Assembly (NCBI GenBank): GCA_030667205.1
Contig: DAOUWH010000099.1
Coordinates: 1-6,380 of the forward strand
DNA: 6,380 nucleotides
Direction of reading: 5' to 3'
Source of the DNA: Nitrospirota bacterium
GTDB lineage: Bacteria; Nitrospirota; Thermodesulfovibrionia; Thermodesulfovibrionales; JdFR-86
The notes under the pieces are model-generated. The model had not been told where the DNA came from. It ran no database searches and worked only from the letters and a program-made list of their open reading frames with translations. The position numbers and the translations under genes are program-made. Below are positions 5,179 through 6,380 of this stretch, one piece after another (the stretch's first letter is position 1; each line of letters opens with the position of its first letter).

Positions 5179-5691
5179 TTAACGGCCATATACAGGAGCC
5201 TCCGGACTGGGCGGCCCGATGCTGAAGAGGACCTCTACATCCCGGCCCTCGATGAGGCGGTAGCTTACGTTGACCGTGCTTCTTATATATATCCACGATT
5301 TGTGCGAAGACCGTATCTCATAGCCTATGGTCTTGCCCTCGGCGCTTATACGCCTGTAGACGGGACGGCCCCTGAACCGTTTAAGGAACTCCCCTGCGGC
5401 CTTGACCGCCTCGGGGCCCGGAACGCCTTCCCTTACAGAGTAGTCGGCGCCAGGCGCATAGAGCTTAAACTCGTAGTTGTCGTCCTCCACATCCAGTATG
5501 GCCACGGCCCCCACTATGGAGTCCAGGCCGTCGAGGCCTTCATACTGTCTTGTGGAATAGAGATACATCGTATAGGTCCCCGCTATCACGGAGGGGTCAT
5601 GGATTTTTTCGGGCCGAAGTACAGTACCCGTGGCACAGGCCGCCAGCACAAGGGACAGGGCCGCGAGCGCTATCAGGCGTGACTTTCTCAT
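5179..5691 (-). CDS. lipoprotein of unknown function, paralog 2
   Basis: The 170-residue precursor has a classic lipoprotein signal: MRKSR, hydrophobic core (6-18) and lipobox LAAC with C19 lipidated, followed by Ala-20. It is homologous to the lipoprotein encoded at 5125-4604. The shared blocks are the AG[ST]Y start of the mature domain, V-A-[IV]-L-D with an acidic turn and YEF, APxxDY, the IGYE[IL]R strand and a C-terminal GR. It carries a seven-residue insertion (around GLDGLDS) that the paralog lacks. No known domain is recognised. The start codon lies 13 bp after the HicB-like gene's stop and has a GAGGAT Shine-Dalgarno sequence overlapping that stop (5706-5701), so it is the second gene of that operon. 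An opposite-strand ORF of similar length is taken as a shadow. Confidence 0.85.
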   Translation of the reverse strand: MRKSRLIALAALSLVLAACATGTVLRPEKIHDPSVIAGTYTMYLYSTRQYEGLDGLDSIVGAVAILDVEDDNYEFKLYAPGADYSVREGVPGPEAVKAAGEFLKRFRGRPVYRRISAEGKTIGYEIRSSHKSWIYIRSTVNVSYRLIEGRDVEVLFSIGPPSPEAPVYGR

Positions 5692-5700
5692 GGCCCCGTA

Positions 5701-5706
5701 ATCCTC
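5701..5706 (-). promoter_or_regulatory. Shine-Dalgarno sequence of lipoprotein 2
   Basis: GAGGAT on the minus strand overlaps the TGA stop of the HicB-like gene (5707-5705) and sits 9 nt before the ATG at 5691. This points to coupled translation of the two genes. Confidence 0.5.
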
Positions 5707-5938
5707 AGTTAAGCGAGTATTTGATTGTCAACGACATCGGGTATGGGGCATTTATCTGTGGGACGTCCTCGCCGGCCTGCAGCTTCTCCTCAAGGCGGAC
5801 CATTATGGTCTCCTTGATCCTCTCGATGGCCTCATCGTAGGTGTCGCCTTGCACGGAACAGCCTTCAAACTCCGGGCAATGCGCCTGGAAGCCCAAATCG
5901 TTCTGCTCAACTATAACCGAGAACCTGTACGTCTCCAT
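5705..5938 (-). CDS. HicB-like protein (UPF0150-type domain), orphan
   Basis: The 77-residue protein matches the N-terminal HicB-like fold: a strand VIVEQNDLGFQAHCPEFEGC (9-28), the turn QGDTYDEAIERIKE (30-43) and a helix with acidic end (44-60). In HicAB toxin-antitoxin pairs this domain neutralises the HicA RNase, and a following ribbon-helix-helix or HTH binds DNA. That DNA-binding part is missing here, and no HicA-like ORF lies on either side. It is therefore probably a solitary UPF0150 protein rather than a working antitoxin. ATG 5938 is the only start candidate after an in-frame TGA upstream. GGAGG sits one base from it, too close for normal Shine-Dalgarno use, while a strong promoter predicts a leaderless transcript. 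It heads an operon with lipoprotein 2. Confidence 0.8.
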   Translation of the reverse strand: METYRFSVIVEQNDLGFQAHCPEFEGCSVQGDTYDEAIERIKETIMVRLEEKLQAGEDVPQINAPYPMSLTIKYSLN

Positions 5939-5972
5939 ACCTCCATCATAACAACGGTTAAGGGTTTGTCAA
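5938..5972 (-). promoter_or_regulatory. near-consensus extended -10 promoter, predicted leaderless start of the HicB-like gene
   Basis: On the minus strand a perfect TTGACA (5972-5967), 16-bp spacer, and TATGAT (5950-5945) preceded by TGT lie upstream. The -10 ends 6 bp before the ATG at 5938, so the predicted start is the A of the start codon. This is the best sigma-70 match in the window. Confidence 0.78.
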
Positions 5973-6032
5973 GGTACCGCCGGCACTTTTTATTGTGCTT
6001 AAAAGTCATTTATATCCTTACCAATAAATAAC
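5973..6032. other. short AT-rich spacer without recognised gene
   Basis: This stretch lies between the HicB-like gene's promoter and the reductase terminator. It is AT-rich with scattered A/T runs and contains no ORF with coding character. No HicA-like toxin gene is hidden here. Confidence 0.5.
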
Positions 6033-6064
6033 AAAAAAAGGGGCAGGGGGGAAGGTGCCTGCCC
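6033..6064 (-). terminator. intrinsic terminator of the ribonucleotide reductase gene
   Basis: On the minus strand GGGCAGG (6064-6058) and CCTGCCC (6047-6041) form a perfect 7-bp GC-rich stem with a 10-nt loop, followed by C and seven T residues (6039-6033). It lies about 55 bp after the stop codon of the reductase gene, and this is the canonical Rho-independent layout. Confidence 0.88.
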
Positions 6065-6118
6065 GGGTAAAATATCAGCCCTTATATTAAATCTAAAAGA
6101 GTCGTTCAATAGTCCTCA

Positions 6119-6380
6119 TCAGCACTTGGTAAAGCCGCAGTTATGGCAGACGGCGCATCCGCCCTCGTGCTCCACCGTGAAGCCGCACTCGGGGCAGGCA
6201 CCCATAATCTCATGTGTCAAACCAGTAGAAGGCTTTACGGGAACTTTCAACTTCATGGCATCTGGAGTTACAACACCTTGCCCCATCTCCGTCTCTTGGC
6301 TGTTTCCGCCGTTTCCCGGGCCGTCTGCCTCCTGGTAGCGCTCGAGCGCCTTTGCCAGTGCGTCGGAGCAGGAGAATATC
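6119..6380 (-). CDS. nrdJ: class II (cobalamin-dependent) ribonucleotide reductase, C-terminal end
   Basis: Partial gene entering from the right edge: the last 86 residues and the stop are visible. The fragment opens with IFSCSDALAKALERY, the segment near the C-terminus of vitamin B12-dependent reductases. A polar, glycine-rich linker follows (DGPGNGGNSQE and on). The end is a Cys-rich zinc ribbon with C-x2-C (ACPEC), C-x2-C-x2-C (CAVCHNC) and a terminal CGFTKC. In this family the C-terminal cysteines shuttle reducing equivalents to the active site, which makes deoxynucleotides without oxygen by way of adenosylcobalamin. Two in-frame TGA codons stand in tandem (6121-6119, 6118-6116), with an intrinsic terminator behind. 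The catalytic domain is outside the window, so the assignment rests on the tail. Confidence 0.85.
   Translation of the reverse strand, partial: IFSCSDALAKALERYQEADGPGNGGNSQETEMGQGVVTPDAMKLKVPVKPSTGLTHEIMGACPECGFTVEHEGGCAVCHNCGFTKC

Noticed and set aside
4805..5182. 125-residue plus-strand ORF opposite lipoprotein 1
   Set aside because: It mirrors the lipoprotein coding frame and shows no motif or start signal.
5176..5682. 168-residue plus-strand ORF almost coextensive with lipoprotein 2
   Set aside because: The minus frame has a lipobox signal peptide, a Shine-Dalgarno sequence and homology to its neighbour; the plus frame has none of these.
5939..6118. Search for a HicA toxin gene beside the HicB-like gene
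   Set aside because: No ORF of the right size or character on either strand; the region holds only a promoter and a terminator.
6126..6338. 70-residue plus-strand ORF at the right edge
   Set aside because: Opposite strand of the reductase zinc ribbon, which is the real coding frame.

Overview
The window reads as chromosomal DNA of a Gram-negative-type bacterium with GC-rich coding regions. The signs are two outer-membrane-style lipoproteins, c-di-GMP signalling proteins, a class II (cobalamin-dependent) ribonucleotide reductase, and frequent ATA (Ile) and AGG (Arg) codons. A Desulfobacterota- or Nitrospirota-like lineage would fit, but this is a low-confidence inference. No tRNA, rRNA, CRISPR array, integrase or intact transposase was seen.

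Layout. Positions 1-559 (minus) hold the N-terminal part of a ROK-family sugar kinase that runs off the left edge. A 202-bp divergent intergenic region (560-761) carries promoters for both sides. Positions 762-2238 (plus) encode an ABC-2 exporter of the NodI/NodJ (DrrA/DrrB) type, with ATPase and permease overlapping by 11 bp. A 228-bp AT-rich region (2239-2466) is dense in inverted repeats and contains a promoter. It leads into a PilZ c-di-GMP receptor (2467-2757) and, 8 bp on, a receiver-like/GGDEF diguanylate cyclase (2766-3797). A Sir2 NAD-dependent deacylase follows 31 bp later (3829-4593). On the minus strand, convergent with Sir2, a small HicB-like protein (5938-5705) is followed by two paralogous lipoproteins of unknown function (5691-5179 and 5125-4604). 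At the right edge, on the minus strand, lies the C-terminal zinc-ribbon end of a class II ribonucleotide reductase, with a clear intrinsic terminator behind it (6064-6033).

How the genes relate. PilZ plus diguanylate cyclase form a likely c-di-GMP maker/receptor pair in one transcript, possibly with Sir2. The ATPase and permease form one exporter. The HicB-like gene and first lipoprotein share an operon, and the second lipoprotein appears to have its own promoter.

Most notable signal. Three genes (ABC ATPase, HicB-like, second lipoprotein) each have an extended -10 element (TGn plus TATNAT) ending exactly 6 bp before the ATG, with a -35-like hexamer 16 bp further upstream. The predicted transcription start is therefore the A of the ATG, which means leaderless mRNAs. 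None has a usable Shine-Dalgarno sequence. Two operon-internal genes (permease, first lipoprotein) do have one. This suggests that the organism starts many operons without a leader. No wholly new multi-gene system could be demonstrated; the leaderless grammar, the lipoprotein pair and the degenerate receiver on the cyclase are the best leads.
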